Assembly (NCBI GenBank): GCA_029055345.1
Contig: JAIDDJ010000038.1
Coordinates: 29,786-93,785, forward strand
From: Muribaculaceae bacterium
GTDB taxonomy: Bacteria > Bacteroidota > Bacteroidia > Bacteroidales > Muribaculaceae
Length of the DNA: 64,000 nucleotides
Direction of reading: 5' to 3'
Part shown: positions 46,651-57,800 of the stretch, piece by piece
Layout of the letters: each line of letters opens with the position of its first letter
How positions within the stretch are numbered: position 1 is the stretch's first letter
Program-made: the position numbers and the translations under genes
The notes under the pieces: model-generated
The model's database searches: none
Told to the model about the DNA's origin: nothing
The model's input: only the letters and a program-made list of their open reading frames with translations

Positions 46651-47985
46651 ATGCAAGTAAAAACGGGCAAAGGCCCTATTTCAATGATGGTGGTCCTCGC
46701 CATCTGGTCGCTCTCCCTGGCCGTAGATCTTCCGGGGCTTGCGGTGACTCCTATCGAGGGCAGTTTGAGAAGCATCTTTACCGATGCCACTGATTTCAAA
46801 ATCCAGCTGCTTACTGTCCTTCCCAATCTTATTATTATTCCTTTTGTCCTCCTCTCCGGTAAGCTTTCGGAGTCAAAACATAAGGTCGCGGTAATTACCA
46901 TCGGTACAGTCATGTATCTGGCAGCCGGTGTTCTTTCAATTTTTACAAATTCGCTCAACATGCTCATTTTCATGAGCTGTCTTCTCGGAGCCGGTTGCGG
47001 TCTTATTCTCCCGTTCTCAACCGGTCTGATCGCTGATGTTTTTGTAGGTAAATATCGCATGAAGCAGATGGGTATTATTTCCGCTATCGGTAATATTGCC
47101 CTTGTGCTCGCAACTTTCGCCGTCGGATATCTCGTTGCAGGTGATCTTACCCACACTTGGCACCGTGCATTCTTCGTATATCTTATACCGCTCTTGTCGC
47201 TCGTATTGATTCCATTCTTGCGCAAGATTCCGAAAAGTGATTATGCCGAAGCTGCTCCCTCTGATAATGCCTCCGGCAACACTACAGCTGTATCCTCAAA
47301 TGTTGATAAATCTAAAGCTCCGGTTGCCCAAACTGCGACTCCCGCTGCAATTCCGGCTGTTGATGCTGACGGATTTTCAACAAAAGGTCAGAAGGTAAAG
47401 GGCGGTTTCTATATCGGACGTACGATTTGGTTGCTTTTGGCCTATTTCTTCTTCGTTTTCGCCACTTGTATCCCTTCTTATTATCTGCCTAATTTCAAGT
47501 GGATTTCTTCGGAGGATGCCTCTACCATGACGTCCATGTTCTATCTGGCGATGTTTGTTGTCGGTATTGTGCTTACTCCGGTGATGAAAGCGTTGAAGAA
47601 AACAACATTTATTGTTGCTGCAGCTATGATTGTAGGTAGCTTCGCTCTCTTCATATTTGTTCCTGACAGCACTGCGGTATATATCATTTCATGTGCGCTT
47701 TGTGGTCTCGGTAACGGTATAGCCCAGCCGATTTTCTATACTAAAGCAACTGAAGTCGTTACTTCCGACAGTAAATCTACTCTGTCGCTCGCATATCTGC
47801 AGGTTGCCAATTACGTGGCGATCTCTATGGTGCCTGTAATTATCGGTGCCGGCGAGAAAATATTTAATACTACTTCCACGATGTTCCCGTTCATTTTTGT
47901 CGGCATTGCATCTGCAATCGTGCTTCTGTTCGTAGTGCTCCGCAGCCGTCACTTTGTATTCGGTATGTCAAAGAATTATTATTAA
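46651..47985 (+). CDS. Major facilitator superfamily transporter
   Basis: A 444-residue inner-membrane protein with about twelve hydrophobic segments and a hydrophilic central loop (about 190-250, rich in Ala, Ser, Thr and Pro). The first half has LIIIPFVLLSGKLSESKHKVA, the loop 2-3 region typical of MFS, and GCGLILPFSTGLIADVF. The substrate cannot be read from the sequence. Its place between glutaminase and asparaginase, 194 bp after the former and 86 bp before the latter, suggests import of amide amino acids or export of a product. Confidence 0.82.
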   Translation: MQVKTGKGPISMMVVLAIWSLSLAVDLPGLAVTPIEGSLRSIFTDATDFKIQLLTVLPNLIIIPFVLLSGKLSESKHKVAVITIGTVMYLAAGVLSIFTNSLNMLIFMSCLLGAGCGLILPFSTGLIADVFVGKYRMKQMGIISAIGNIALVLATFAVGYLVAGDLTHTWHRAFFVYLIPLLSLVLIPFLRKIPKSDYAEAAPSDNASGNTTAVSSNVDKSKAPVAQTATPAAIPAVDADGFSTKGQKVKGGFYIGRTIWLLLAYFFFVFATCIPSYYLPNFKWISSEDASTMTSMFYLAMFVVGIVLTPVMKALKKTTFIVAAAMIVGSFALFIFVPDSTAVYIISCALCGLGNGIAQPIFYTKATEVVTSDSKSTLSLAYLQVANYVAISMVPVIIGAGEKIFNTTSTMFPFIFVGIASAIVLLFVVLRSRHFVFGMSKNYY

Positions 47986-48071
47986 TCTTTTGAATATTAA
48001 AAGCATATAATAAAATAACCTATCAACTTTCCATTAACGTTCGTGAATGTTGAAAATAAAAATGAAATATT

Positions 48072-49112
48072 ATGGCACAATCAGCAAAAGCTCCAAAAAT
48101 TCTAATAATATACACAGGTGGTACAATTGGTATGGTTGAAACTCCCAATGGCCTCCAGCCGTTTGATTTCTCCCATCTTATGGACAATGTCCCCAAAATC
48201 GGCAAACTCGGTTACCAAATTGAAAGTGTGCAATTCCCACAGCCAATTGATTCTTCTAATATGAATCCGTCATATTGGAATCAGATTGTAAAGGATATCG
48301 CCGACCGATATGATGAGTTCGATGGTTTCGTAGTGCTTCACGGCACTGACACTATGGCTTATACGGCCTCTGCATTGTCTTTCATGCTTCGCGATTTGCG
48401 TAAGCCTGTCGTTATTACGGGTTCTCAGCTCCCTATCGGTGATATACGCGAGGATGGTACCGAAAACCTCATATCTGCAGTGGAAGTCGCCGCTGCCAAA
48501 GATGAAAACGGTGACCCTATGATTCAGGAAGTGGTTATTTCATTCCAGGACTACATTATTCGAGGTAGCAGGTCAACGAAGTTCACCTCTACCGGTTTCC
48601 ACGCTTTCAAGAGCTTTAATTATCCTGCACTCGGCACAATTGACCTGCATATCAATTACGCCAAACCATATTTGATGAGACATAATGAGAACCTTCCTCT
48701 GAATCCATTCTATTCAATGGATCCGAACATTCTCGTTCTGTGGCTTTATCCGGGTATAACTGAAGACGTTGTGAAGGCGCAGCTCGCAACACCGGGAATC
48801 AAGGCCGTCATACTTCGCACGTTTGGTGCAGGGAACGCACCGACAGAGCAGTGGTTCCTCGATGCGCTTTCGGATGCAGTCAAGAAAGGCCTGATTATTT
48901 ACAATGTTACTCAATGTCTGAATGGTGGTGATGAACAGAAACGTTACTACACCGGAGATATGTTGGCTAAAGCCGGAGTGATATCCGGCTATGACATTAC
49001 GGTTGAGGCCGCCGTCACAAAAATGATGTATCTCCTTGGGTCAGGTCTATCTAAGGATGCTATCGTACAATATCTTACAACTCCGATCGTGGGAGAAATG
49101 ACAGTGAATTAA
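48072..49112 (+). CDS. ansA: L-asparaginase, type I
   Basis: Hydrolyses asparagine to aspartate and ammonia. The 346-residue protein lacks a signal peptide, so it is the cytoplasmic type. The nucleophile threonine lies in IIYTGGTIGMVE (about 12-23) and the second catalytic motif in VLHGTDTMAYTASAL (about 89-103). ITGSQLPIGD and RTFGAGNAPT are also present. The start ATG at 48072 is 86 bp after the MFS gene. Confidence 0.95.
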   Translation: MAQSAKAPKILIIYTGGTIGMVETPNGLQPFDFSHLMDNVPKIGKLGYQIESVQFPQPIDSSNMNPSYWNQIVKDIADRYDEFDGFVVLHGTDTMAYTASALSFMLRDLRKPVVITGSQLPIGDIREDGTENLISAVEVAAAKDENGDPMIQEVVISFQDYIIRGSRSTKFTSTGFHAFKSFNYPALGTIDLHINYAKPYLMRHNENLPLNPFYSMDPNILVLWLYPGITEDVVKAQLATPGIKAVILRTFGAGNAPTEQWFLDALSDAVKKGLIIYNVTQCLNGGDEQKRYYTGDMLAKAGVISGYDITVEAAVTKMMYLLGSGLSKDAIVQYLTTPIVGEMTVN

Positions 49113-49147
49113 TCTCACGGGAATTTTATTAAAATCAATATAGATAA

Positions 49148-49186
49148 AGGGGGGCTCTCTATTGGGCTTCCCTCTTGTCTTATTTT
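49148..49186 (+). terminator. Terminator after ansA
   Basis: An 8-bp stem with two G-T pairs (49148-49155 with 49166-49173) and a 10-nt loop, followed by the T-rich CTTGTCTTATTTT. Confidence 0.55.
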
Positions 49187-49306
49187 GGGTGATTGCGTTG
49201 TGCATGAGGCTGCGCCGTAAACCTTAATTACAACACAGTCCCATAATAATTTCAGCAATTTGATTAAATTTTACAGATACACTTAAATCAATTCATCAAA
49301 TTTTTT

Positions 49307-49314
49307 TAATTTTG
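49307..49314 (+). promoter_or_regulatory. Promoter -7 element of gltX
   Basis: TAATTTTG is an exact TAnnTTTG match 19 bases before the ATG at 49334, which implies a leader of only about 13 nt. This supports the ATG over the TTG two codons upstream. Confidence 0.65.
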
Positions 49315-49333
49315 CAGAAAATATAGATTGAAA

Positions 49334-50851
49334 ATGGAACGGAAAGTTAGAGTTAGATTCGCCCCTTCTCCTACGGGGCCCCTTCATATCGGCGGTGTGC
49401 GCACAGCCTTGTATAACTATATTTTCGCTCGTCAGAATGGTGGCGATATGATTCTTCGTATTGAAGATACGGATAGCCAGAGGTTCGTGCCGGGTGCCGA
49501 AGAATATATTAACCGATCATTGGCATGGCTCGGAATAGGTATTGACGAAGGTGTGAAGGAAGGAGGGAAATATGGTCCCTATAAGCAGTCGGAACGTAGA
49601 GACATTTATCGTGAGCACGTAAAGATGCTGCTTGATAATGGAAAGGCTTACATTGCGTTTGATACTCCTGAAGAATTGGAAGCTGCCCGGAAGGAGATTC
49701 CAAATTTTCAGTATGATGCCACTACTCGGGGAAGGATGCGTAACTCATTGACAATGCCGAAGGATGAAGTCGAGAAGCGGATTGCCGATGGAGAAAAATA
49801 TGTGGTCCGCTTCAAGATTGAGCCGGGACGGGATGTCAGGGTTGACGACCTTGTGCGCGGTGAAGTGGTTATAAATAGTTCTATTCTTGACGATAAAGTG
49901 CTTTACAAAAGCGCCGATGATCTTCCGACATATCATCTCGCCAACATTGTCGATGACCATTTGATGGAAGTTTCACACGTGATTCGTGGCGAGGAGTGGT
50001 TGCCCTCGGCTCCTCTTCATGTTTTGCTTTATGAAGCCTTCGGTTGGAAAGATACAATGCCGCAATTCGTCCATCTTCCTTTGCTGTTAAAACCTGTAGG
50101 AAATGGTAAGTTGTCCAAGCGTGATGGCGACAAATTAGGGTTCCCCGTGTTCCCTCTCGATTGGAAAGACCCGAAGACCGGTGAGTTGTCTTCCGGATTC
50201 AAGGAGCGTGGCTACCTGCCGGAAGCTGTAGTAAATTTCCTTGCCTTACTCGGCTGGAATCCGGGCGATGATACTGAGGTGATGGATATTGATACGCTTA
50301 TTCGGAAGTTCTCATTTGAACATTGTTCTAAGGCCGGTTCGAAATTCGACTATAAGAAAGCACTCTGGTTCAATCATGAATACTTGATGTCGAAACCCGA
50401 TGATGAACTTGCCGAAATGGTTATGCCCTTGCTGGAGGATAAAGGATGGACGGGATATTCACGCGAATATGTAGCAAAGGCGGTCGGTATGGTGAAAGGT
50501 CGTGCGAATCTTGTTGGAGATCTGCTTGAGCAAGCCGATTTCTTCTTCGTCGCCCCCACTGAATATGCGGAGAAAGATGTCCGTAAACGTTGGAGCGAAG
50601 ATATGCCTCGCATTATGGAAGAACTTATCGGAGTCCTTGAAGGAATAGAAGATATGAGTTCTGCCAATGCTGAAAAGATTGTTCTTGACTGGATAGCATC
50701 CAAGGGATATCATTTGGGCAATGTGATGAATGCTTTCCGCCTTGCCGTAGTGGGAGCTTGTCGCGGTCCCCATATGTTCGACATTACCGAGTTAATGCCA
50801 AAAGACGAGGTGATTCGCCGTATTCATAAAGCAATAGTGACTATTAAATGA
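49334..50851 (+). CDS. gltX: Glutamyl-tRNA synthetase
   Basis: Charges tRNA-Glu with glutamate. It is about 505 residues long from the ATG ([15 protein letters not shown]). The class I HIGH motif appears as [14 protein letters not shown], and the KMSKS loop as [30 protein letters not shown] and [15 protein letters not shown] are conserved in the family. The C-terminal anticodon-binding part (about 330-505) is complete. It has its own promoter and overlaps the DUF2461 gene by 4 bp. Confidence 0.97.
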   Translation: MERKVRVRFAPSPTGPLHIGGVRTALYNYIFARQNGGDMILRIEDTDSQRFVPGAEEYINRSLAWLGIGIDEGVKEGGKYGPYKQSERRDIYREHVKMLLDNGKAYIAFDTPEELEAARKEIPNFQYDATTRGRMRNSLTMPKDEVEKRIADGEKYVVRFKIEPGRDVRVDDLVRGEVVINSSILDDKVLYKSADDLPTYHLANIVDDHLMEVSHVIRGEEWLPSAPLHVLLYEAFGWKDTMPQFVHLPLLLKPVGNGKLSKRDGDKLGFPVFPLDWKDPKTGELSSGFKERGYLPEAVVNFLALLGWNPGDDTEVMDIDTLIRKFSFEHCSKAGSKFDYKKALWFNHEYLMSKPDDELAEMVMPLLEDKGWTGYSREYVAKAVGMVKGRANLVGDLLEQADFFFVAPTEYAEKDVRKRWSEDMPRIMEELIGVLEGIEDMSSANAEKIVLDWIASKGYHLGNVMNAFRLAVVGACRGPHMFDITELMPKDEVIRRIHKAIVTIK

Positions 50852-51531
50852 TGCTCGACAAGAGGATATTGTCATTCCTTCGATCGTTGCGCCGTCACAA
50901 CGATCGGGTATGGTTTAATGAGCATAAGGAGAAATATCAAGAGGTAAAGGTAGCTGTCGAGTCCCTGACAAGCCGGTTGATTGCCGGAATTAGCGAATTC
51001 GATCCGGATGCTGCCGGTCTCAGACCGGCAGACTGTCTTTACCGCATTTACCGTGATACTCGTTTTTCGCCCGATAAGACACCTTACAAAACTCACATCG
51101 GTATATACATAAACCCGCCATATGGTAAGAAAAGTCCGAGATGTGGCTACTATCTTCATCTTGAGCCCGATGATGTCCTTGTGGCTGGTGGAGCCTGGTG
51201 TCCCGAAAGTCAAATATTAAAGGCAATCCGACAGGATATTTTCGATAATGTCGATGAATACCTTGAAATAATCCGGTCTCCGGAATATACTCGTGAATTC
51301 CCTGTTCCGGGATTGGATTTACTCAAGACGGCGCCAAAGGGGTTCCCGAAAGACTGGGAGCATATTGATCTTTTGCGCCCGCGCGATTTTTCCGCGATGT
51401 CTTCAATATCTGACTCTGATTTATCCTCACCGGACTTCGAAGACATCGTGCTGAGAAAAATGAAGGCAATCAAGCCTCTCAACGATTTCTTTAATTACAC
51501 TATCGATTCCCTGACCTCCCCGTCCGAATAA
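50848..51531 (+). CDS. DUF2461 (TIGR02453) family protein
   Basis: A 227-residue cytoplasmic protein. It has the family N-terminus [20 protein letters not shown], then [22 protein letters not shown] and [18 protein letters not shown]. The middle and end carry the [19 protein letters not shown] segment. The biochemical function of the family is unknown. Its ATG overlaps the gltX stop (ATGA), so it is translationally coupled, although a functional link to tRNA charging is not evident. Confidence 0.9.
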   Translation: MMLDKRILSFLRSLRRHNDRVWFNEHKEKYQEVKVAVESLTSRLIAGISEFDPDAAGLRPADCLYRIYRDTRFSPDKTPYKTHIGIYINPPYGKKSPRCGYYLHLEPDDVLVAGGAWCPESQILKAIRQDIFDNVDEYLEIIRSPEYTREFPVPGLDLLKTAPKGFPKDWEHIDLLRPRDFSAMSSISDSDLSSPDFEDIVLRKMKAIKPLNDFFNYTIDSLTSPSE

Positions 51532-51593
51532 ACTTAGACCACAGTTAATTTCTTTTGAGTTAAAAAAGTTTGTCTATGGGTGTAGCATTTTAA

Positions 51594-51644
51594 ATGGTCC
51601 AAAAAGATGTTTTAAAACATCTTTTTGGACCATCATCTTTTTTT
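51594..51644 (+). terminator. Terminator after gltX-DUF2461, containing a palindrome shared with the amylase promoters
   Basis: A perfect 20-bp palindromic stem (51594-51613 with 51614-51633) is followed closely by T7 (51638-51644). The promoter of the first amylase gene starts 5 bases later, so the DNA may be both terminator and control region. Confidence 0.85.
51607..51620 (+). promoter_or_regulatory. Candidate operator upstream of amylase 1
   Basis: ATGTTTTAAAACAT, a perfect 14-bp palindrome at the tip of the terminator hairpin. Its centre is 35.5 bases before the -7 element. The same arms (ATGTT/AACAT) occur upstream of the other two amylase genes. Confidence 0.5.
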
Positions 51645-51648
51645 GTAT

Positions 51649-51656
51649 TAATTTTG
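51649..51656 (+). promoter_or_regulatory. Promoter -7 element of amylase 1
   Basis: TAATTTTG, exact TAnnTTTG, with a leader of about 98 nt before the ATG at 51761. Confidence 0.7.
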
Positions 51657-51760
51657 CATCTAATTATTCAATACCATAGCTATTCAAGAGTGGAGTAATT
51701 AATATCTGCTTTTATAGTTTGCTTTATTAAGCATGAAAACAACATCATTTACCTATATTT

Positions 51761-54607
51761 ATGAAAAAACTCAATGGACTGATGGCTGCCGCACTTATGG
51801 CCGCCACTGCGATTTCAGCTCAAGCTGCCACTTTTGTCGGTGGCCGTACTGACTTCCGAGATGAAACCATCTACTTCGCGATGACTACGCGTTTCTATGA
51901 TGGTGACCATTCCAACAATACCTACTGCTGGGATGGAGTGAATAATATCAACGACCCTGAATGGCGAGGTGACTTTAAAGGCCTTATCGAGAAACTCGAT
52001 TACATTAAGGCCCTCGGTTTCACTGCAATCTGGATTACCCCTGTTGTGGAGAATGCCTCAGGTCTCGATTATCATGGCTATCACGCTTTCGATTTCAAAA
52101 AGGTAGATCCTCGTTATGAAAGCCAGGATGTCAAGTTCCAGACTCTTATTGATGCAGTGCATGCCCGCGGCATGAAACTGATTCTCGACATCGTGCTTCA
52201 GCACAACGGTAATTTCGGTGAGGAAACTCTTTGCCCGATGTTTGTGAAGGATTACTCCCAGAATCAAAGCAATATCAATAAGACGATGAAACTTCATCCG
52301 AATACCAAACTCCCTTCAAACTATTATAGTCTTGAACCCGGAGAGCAGTATTCTCATCGTCTCGCTCTCATGAAGAATACGAGAGGAATAAATCAGGATA
52401 CCCATAATTATTGGCATCATTACGCTCATTTCAATTGGGATAACGCCACCCGGTGGTGGGGGCAGATCGCCGGCGACTGTGTCGACCTCAATACGGAGAA
52501 TCCGGCCACCTCTAACTATATTGTGAACTGCTACTCAAACTTTATTAAAATGGGTGTCGACGGTTTCCGTATAGATACATCCGGCCATATCGCGCGCCTT
52601 ACATTCAACAATGCGTTTATCCCGCAGCTCCATGCCGCTGCAAAGACCCCGGAAGCCCTCGAAAAACGTGGTAACACTCCCTTCTATATGTTCGGAGAAG
52701 TTTGTGCCCGTGCCGAAGAGGTAATCTATCGTAATGGCGATTATAACTGCTCTCCATGCTTCTATACATGGAAAGAAGATATTGACTATCCATGGGATTA
52801 TAGCGAGACTTCCTGGGACAATTATGTAGTAATGGAAGGTGAGACCGGCGACCATGTAAATGCCAAGTCAGTCTTGAAACAAGGCACAGACTATGCCGGT
52901 CAAGGTAAAATCAAACATAGTAATAATGCGTGGCTCGATGGTAACGAATACCGCACGCCCGACTATTCGCAGAGCTCCGGTTTCAATGTGATTGACTTCC
53001 CGATGCACTGGCGCTTCCATAATGCTGAAAATGCGTTCGGAGTGCGCAGTCAGGATGACTATTATAACGATGCTACTTGGAATGTTGTCTATGTGGATGG
53101 ACACGATTATGGTCCTAACGGATGGGATACTAAGAGTTTCGGCGGTTCCCTCGATGACTGGGCTGAAAATCTTTCCTTGATGTTCACATGGCGTGGTATC
53201 CCCTGTATATGGCAAGGCACAGAGACTTATTTCCGTAAAGGCAACATTATTGACAAAGGTGCTATCGAACCTCTGAAAAATACGGCCCGCGCTTACTATG
53301 GCGGTTATCTTACCGGTTCGGTCAATACGTCTGACTTTGCCGTTTATTCCAACGCTACGGGCAATCTCGCGGCATCTCTTTCTCACCCGCTCGCTCTCCA
53401 TCTGCAGCGCTTGAACAAAATTCGTGCTGCTGTCCCTGCTCTCAGGAAGGGGCAGTACTCAACTACCGGTTGCTCGGGCAAGATGGCATTCAAGCGCCGC
53501 TATAAAGACGCTAATGTAGATTCTTATGCTCTTGTCACTATTTCCGGTAACGCTACTTTCACCGGCATATTGAACGGTACATATAAAGATGCGGTTACAG
53601 GAGATGTGAAAACTGTTACCGATGGTAAACTTACAGTTAACTGCTCCGGGAAAGGTAACATTCGTGTTTACGTGCTCAATGGTCCCGGTAAGATTGGTGA
53701 TGACGGCCAATTCATTTACACATCTTCTTCAGTCAAAAAGACCCAGCTCCCTTACGATGGTCATGAAGAAGATGGTGATACCGAAACCGTGCGTGACACC
53801 GAGCCCTTCGATCCGGGTGCGACTCCGCGTGTAAGCTTCAGTCCTGACGGCGGCTCTTTCCGCTCGGAGACTCTGACTGTGAAGGCTTCGCTTACGAATG
53901 GTGCTCAATCCGGTTGGTACAAGATTGGTAGTGATTCTCAGGTGAGTATGGCTGCAGGCGAAACAAAGCAATTCACAATTGGCGGTAATATGAATTATGG
54001 TGACCATGTCACTGTAACCTGGGGCGCTGATGAATACACCGGTTCTGTTACTTTCACCAAGGTTGATCCCTCGGCTTGCGCTACCGTTTATTTCCTAAAC
54101 AGCGGTAACTGGGGTGGCGTCAACGCTTACTGCTGGGACGACAATCATAAAGAAGGTAACGCGTTCTCAGGTGCTTGGCCGGGTAAGAATCTTAGCGAAA
54201 CTGTTGTCCTGAACAACGTGCATCCTGATGTAGATGGCAAGACACTCTATAAATATACTCTTAACGACACCGGTGACCTGAGTAATCCTATGATTATTTT
54301 CAATGGAGGAGGAGCTCAGACCGCCGATCTCAAATTTGTAGATAATGGAATATATCGTCATGATCTGACTGCCGGCTCCGAACCTTTCGCATTCGTCACC
54401 ACCGGTATCTCGGCAATTGACTCTGCCAAGGGAATCACTGTCTTTGTTGAAGGCGGCAGATTGATGATTGAAAGTGATACTGATTGTGTCATAATTTGTG
54501 CTCGCATTGATGGCACAGTCAATCGTCTCGTCCTCAACGAAGGCATGAACTGCTTCGAACTTCCAAAGGGCTTCTATATCGTGGGTGGTAAGAAAGTTGT
54601 GCTCTAA
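51761..54607 (+). CDS. Secreted GH13 alpha-amylase 1, T9SS cargo
   Basis: A 948-residue starch-degrading enzyme. A signal peptide (about 1-22, ending SAQA) is followed by the GH13 catalytic barrel (about 30-590). Its four conserved regions are DIVLQHN (143-149), GVDGFRIDTSGH with nucleophile D272, MFGEVC with acid/base E313, and YVDGHD with D449. An Ig-like domain follows (about 685-770, starting PRVSFSPDGGSF), then a CBM26-like starch-binding domain (about 772-875, TVYFLNSGNWGG and SGAWPGK). A C-terminal T9SS-like domain ends GFYIVGGKKVVL. It is closely related to the next gene. No SusC/SusD pair is nearby. Confidence 0.9.
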   Translation: MKKLNGLMAAALMAATAISAQAATFVGGRTDFRDETIYFAMTTRFYDGDHSNNTYCWDGVNNINDPEWRGDFKGLIEKLDYIKALGFTAIWITPVVENASGLDYHGYHAFDFKKVDPRYESQDVKFQTLIDAVHARGMKLILDIVLQHNGNFGEETLCPMFVKDYSQNQSNINKTMKLHPNTKLPSNYYSLEPGEQYSHRLALMKNTRGINQDTHNYWHHYAHFNWDNATRWWGQIAGDCVDLNTENPATSNYIVNCYSNFIKMGVDGFRIDTSGHIARLTFNNAFIPQLHAAAKTPEALEKRGNTPFYMFGEVCARAEEVIYRNGDYNCSPCFYTWKEDIDYPWDYSETSWDNYVVMEGETGDHVNAKSVLKQGTDYAGQGKIKHSNNAWLDGNEYRTPDYSQSSGFNVIDFPMHWRFHNAENAFGVRSQDDYYNDATWNVVYVDGHDYGPNGWDTKSFGGSLDDWAENLSLMFTWRGIPCIWQGTETYFRKGNIIDKGAIEPLKNTARAYYGGYLTGSVNTSDFAVYSNATGNLAASLSHPLALHLQRLNKIRAAVPALRKGQYSTTGCSGKMAFKRRYKDANVDSYALVTISGNATFTGILNGTYKDAVTGDVKTVTDGKLTVNCSGKGNIRVYVLNGPGKIGDDGQFIYTSSSVKKTQLPYDGHEEDGDTETVRDTEPFDPGATPRVSFSPDGGSFRSETLTVKASLTNGAQSGWYKIGSDSQVSMAAGETKQFTIGGNMNYGDHVTVTWGADEYTGSVTFTKVDPSACATVYFLNSGNWGGVNAYCWDDNHKEGNAFSGAWPGKNLSETVVLNNVHPDVDGKTLYKYTLNDTGDLSNPMIIFNGGGAQTADLKFVDNGIYRHDLTAGSEPFAFVTTGISAIDSAKGITVFVEGGRLMIESDTDCVIICARIDGTVNRLVLNEGMNCFELPKGFYIVGGKKVVL

Positions 54608-54647
54608 TGGAATGATAATATATTAAAATAAAATCCTTTCACTTATT

Positions 54648-54705
54648 ATAATGGTAGCGGCGATTGTCCTCGTCGCTACCATTATATGTTATAAAACATA
54701 TTTTT
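54648..54705 (+). terminator. Terminator after amylase 1
   Basis: A 16-bp stem with one G-T pair (54648-54663 with 54670-54685) and a 6-nt loop, followed by the small palindrome at 54686-54699 and a T-run (54701-54705). Confidence 0.75.
54686..54699 (+). promoter_or_regulatory. Candidate operator upstream of amylase 2
   Basis: ATGTTATAAAACAT; the arms ATGTT/AACAT match the sites of the other two amylase genes. The centre is 35.5 bases before the -7 element, the same distance as for amylase 1. It may also form a small hairpin before the T-run. Confidence 0.5.
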
Positions 54706-54727
54706 GTCTTATTCGGGTTTTTTATAT

Positions 54728-54735
54728 TAATTTTG
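54728..54735 (+). promoter_or_regulatory. Promoter -7 element of amylase 2
   Basis: TAATTTTG, exact TAnnTTTG, 69 bases before the ATG at 54804. Confidence 0.7.
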
Positions 54736-54803
54736 CAATGTTAAGTATTTATCCGAAATAAATATTTTGTTTTCCATAATTACCAACATCATTATCCTTA
54801 TTT

Positions 54804-57800
54804 ATGAAAAAACTCAAAGGAATAGTGGCTGCCTTATTATTGGCTGCTACGGCGTCGTCAGCGCATGCCGAAACCTTTATCGGTGGTCGCACAGACTTCC
54901 GTGATGAGACCATCTATTTCGCGATGACCACGCGTTTCTACGATGGAGATCCTTCAAACAATGTATGCTCCTGGGATAAGCAGGATGTGCAGAAATCAAA
55001 GAATGACCCGGACTGGCGTGGTGACTTCAAGGGCCTCATCGACAAGCTTGATTATATCAAGGCTCTCGGTTTTACCGCCATCTGGATTACTCCAATCGTG
55101 CAGAATGCCTCCGGAGAGGATTATCATGGATATCATGCAATGGACTTCAAAAATGTAGATCTCCGTCTTGAAAGCCGTAAGGATTGGGGAGCTTCAGAAG
55201 ATGTTAGATTTGATAGTCTGATTAACAAAGCTCATAAGAAAGGCCTCAAGATTGTACTTGATATCGTGCTCCAGCACACAGGTAATTTCGGTGAAGTAAA
55301 TCTCAATCCCCTCTTCACGCGCGACCAAAATATAAAGAGCCAGGCTAATGTTGCTGCTTCACTTATTCCTAATCCTGACCGTTTCAGCGCCGACTATTTC
55401 GAGCAGGATGGAACTGCGCAGTATGCCGAACGATGGAAATATTTCAAGAATCCTCAATATGAGCCCCATAACTATTACCACCATTACGGCACAGGTTGGA
55501 ACTGGGACCTTCCCAACCGCTGGTGGGGTCAGATTGCCGGTGACTGTGTCGACCTCAATACGGAAAATGATCACGTTGCCCAATATATCGTAGACTGCTA
55601 TGGTGAATTCATAAAGATGGGTGTGGATGCTTTCCGTATTGATACATCCGGACATATTTCTCCTCTCACTTTTAACAAGCAGTTTATTCCCCAGTTCCAC
55701 GCGATTGCCGAGGAATACAAGCATAAGCGTCTTAACGAGTGCCCATTCTATATGTTCGGCGAGGTGTGTCAGCGTTTCCAGGGCTCCGTTGTGTATCGTG
55801 ACATACCCAACTTGTCGAGTTATTTCTATACCTGGAAATCAAGTCAAGCTCTGTTAAATCAGTTTAATGGCGACCCTTCATGGTGGGACGCTCAGGTTCT
55901 TCCGGAAGGGCATGATACTCCCGTTGGTCCGATGGCTGTCTGTGAGCAGGATACTCAGGATAAACCCCGGAGTAACAATGCATGGCTACAGAACAGCCGC
56001 TGGCACGAACCCGACTATTCTCAGGCGTCCGGTTTCAATGTCATCGACTTCCCTCTTCATTATAGCTTTTCCAATGTCGGTAACATTATCGGCCTAACCC
56101 GAATGGATAACTATTATAATGACGCAACGTATAATGTTGTTTATGTTGATTCGCACGACTATTGTCCCGGTCCTAACGATGGCACCCGCTTCAATGGAGG
56201 AACTCAGCAATGGGCCGAGAACCTCTCTTTCATGTTCACTTTCCGCGGTATTCCCTGTATATACTATGGTTCAGAGGTAGAGTTTAAAAAAGGTCTTCCG
56301 ATTGATGTAGGTGGTGAGAGCAATAAGACTCCCCGCAGTCAGTCAGGACGCGCATACTTCGGTACGTATCTCGAAGGTAGCGTGGAAGCTTCCGACTTCG
56401 GTAAATATACTGCTTCGGGTAATGTCGCGCAGACTTTGAATGCAGATCTCGCGCAGCACATCCGTCGTCTTAACCAGATTCGTGCTGCTGTTCCCGCTCT
56501 CCGTAAAGGTCAGTACACCTACGATGGCTGCTCTGCTAACGGTGGCTGGGCTTTCAAACGCGGATATAAGAATGAATCATATGCTTGTGTGGCTGTAAAT
56601 GGAGGCGCTACTTTCTCCAATCTTCCGGCAGGTACTTACACCGAGATCGTAACCGGTAAGAAATATAATGTCGCAGAAGGAGGTTCGCTTACTCTTGAAG
56701 CCTCCAAGACCAAAGGTCAGCTCCGCGTAGCAGTCCGCAACTGGAACGGACCAACGGATATAGTCGGTGAAGATGGTAAATTCATTTATGCTAATTCGCC
56801 GGTTGCCCATGGTGGCTCTGTTGAATTTGAAGATCCGGGTACTCCCCATTATTATACATCCGAGGATGCACCGGAACGGCCTATTGTGAAATTCAATCCC
56901 GCCGGCGGTTCGTTCAAGACGGAAACCCTCACTGTTACGGCAACCCTCAGCGAAAGCGCTACTTCAGGATGGTTCCAGATTAATGGCGGAAGCAAGTTTA
57001 ATCTTACCTCCGGTCAATCGAAAGATTTCACTATTGGTGAAGGTATGGGATTTGGCGAAACTGTCTCAGTCTCATGGAGCGCCTCGGATGGTTCGCTCGA
57101 AATGAATGGTAAGGTGACATATAAGAAAGTGGATCCCAATGCCGTCACCACTATCTTCGTTACCGGCAAGGATGGCGCTGATATTTCGGGAACTCATCTT
57201 TATGCCTGGAAGGGTGAAACGAAGTTAAATGGAGCTTGGCCCGGTGCTGTAATGACCGATAAGGTTACTGTAGATAATCGGGAATTCTTCACTTGCACTT
57301 TGGATACGTCTGACAAAGTAAATATTATTTTCAGCAAGAACGGCCAGACAGGTAACATAGAAGGTGTGGAAGGAAATGCTTATTTTGAATATGATGGCAG
57401 CACCAACGCTACACGTATTGAAGTCAATGAAGGTCCCCAGCCTCCGATGGTAAGTGCTAATCCTGCATCGGGAACAAGTTTTACCGAATCTCTTAAAGTC
57501 GTCCTTACTGCTTCGCCGTCTGCCGATATCTTCTATACTGTCAACGGTTCGCAGGCTAACGCTTCAAGCACAAAATATTCAGGTCCGATCACCATCACTG
57601 AGACCACCACAATCAATACCTACACTAAAAATGATGCAGGTGAGAAGCGCCAGTCATTCACTTACACTAAAGTGCCTTACATTGAACCCTCAAATGATCA
57701 TACCGTATACTTCCTCAATAGCGGAAATTGGAATGATGTCTACGTTTACTGCTGGGATAACAATCATAAGGAAAGCAACTCTTTCTCGGGAGCTTGGCCA

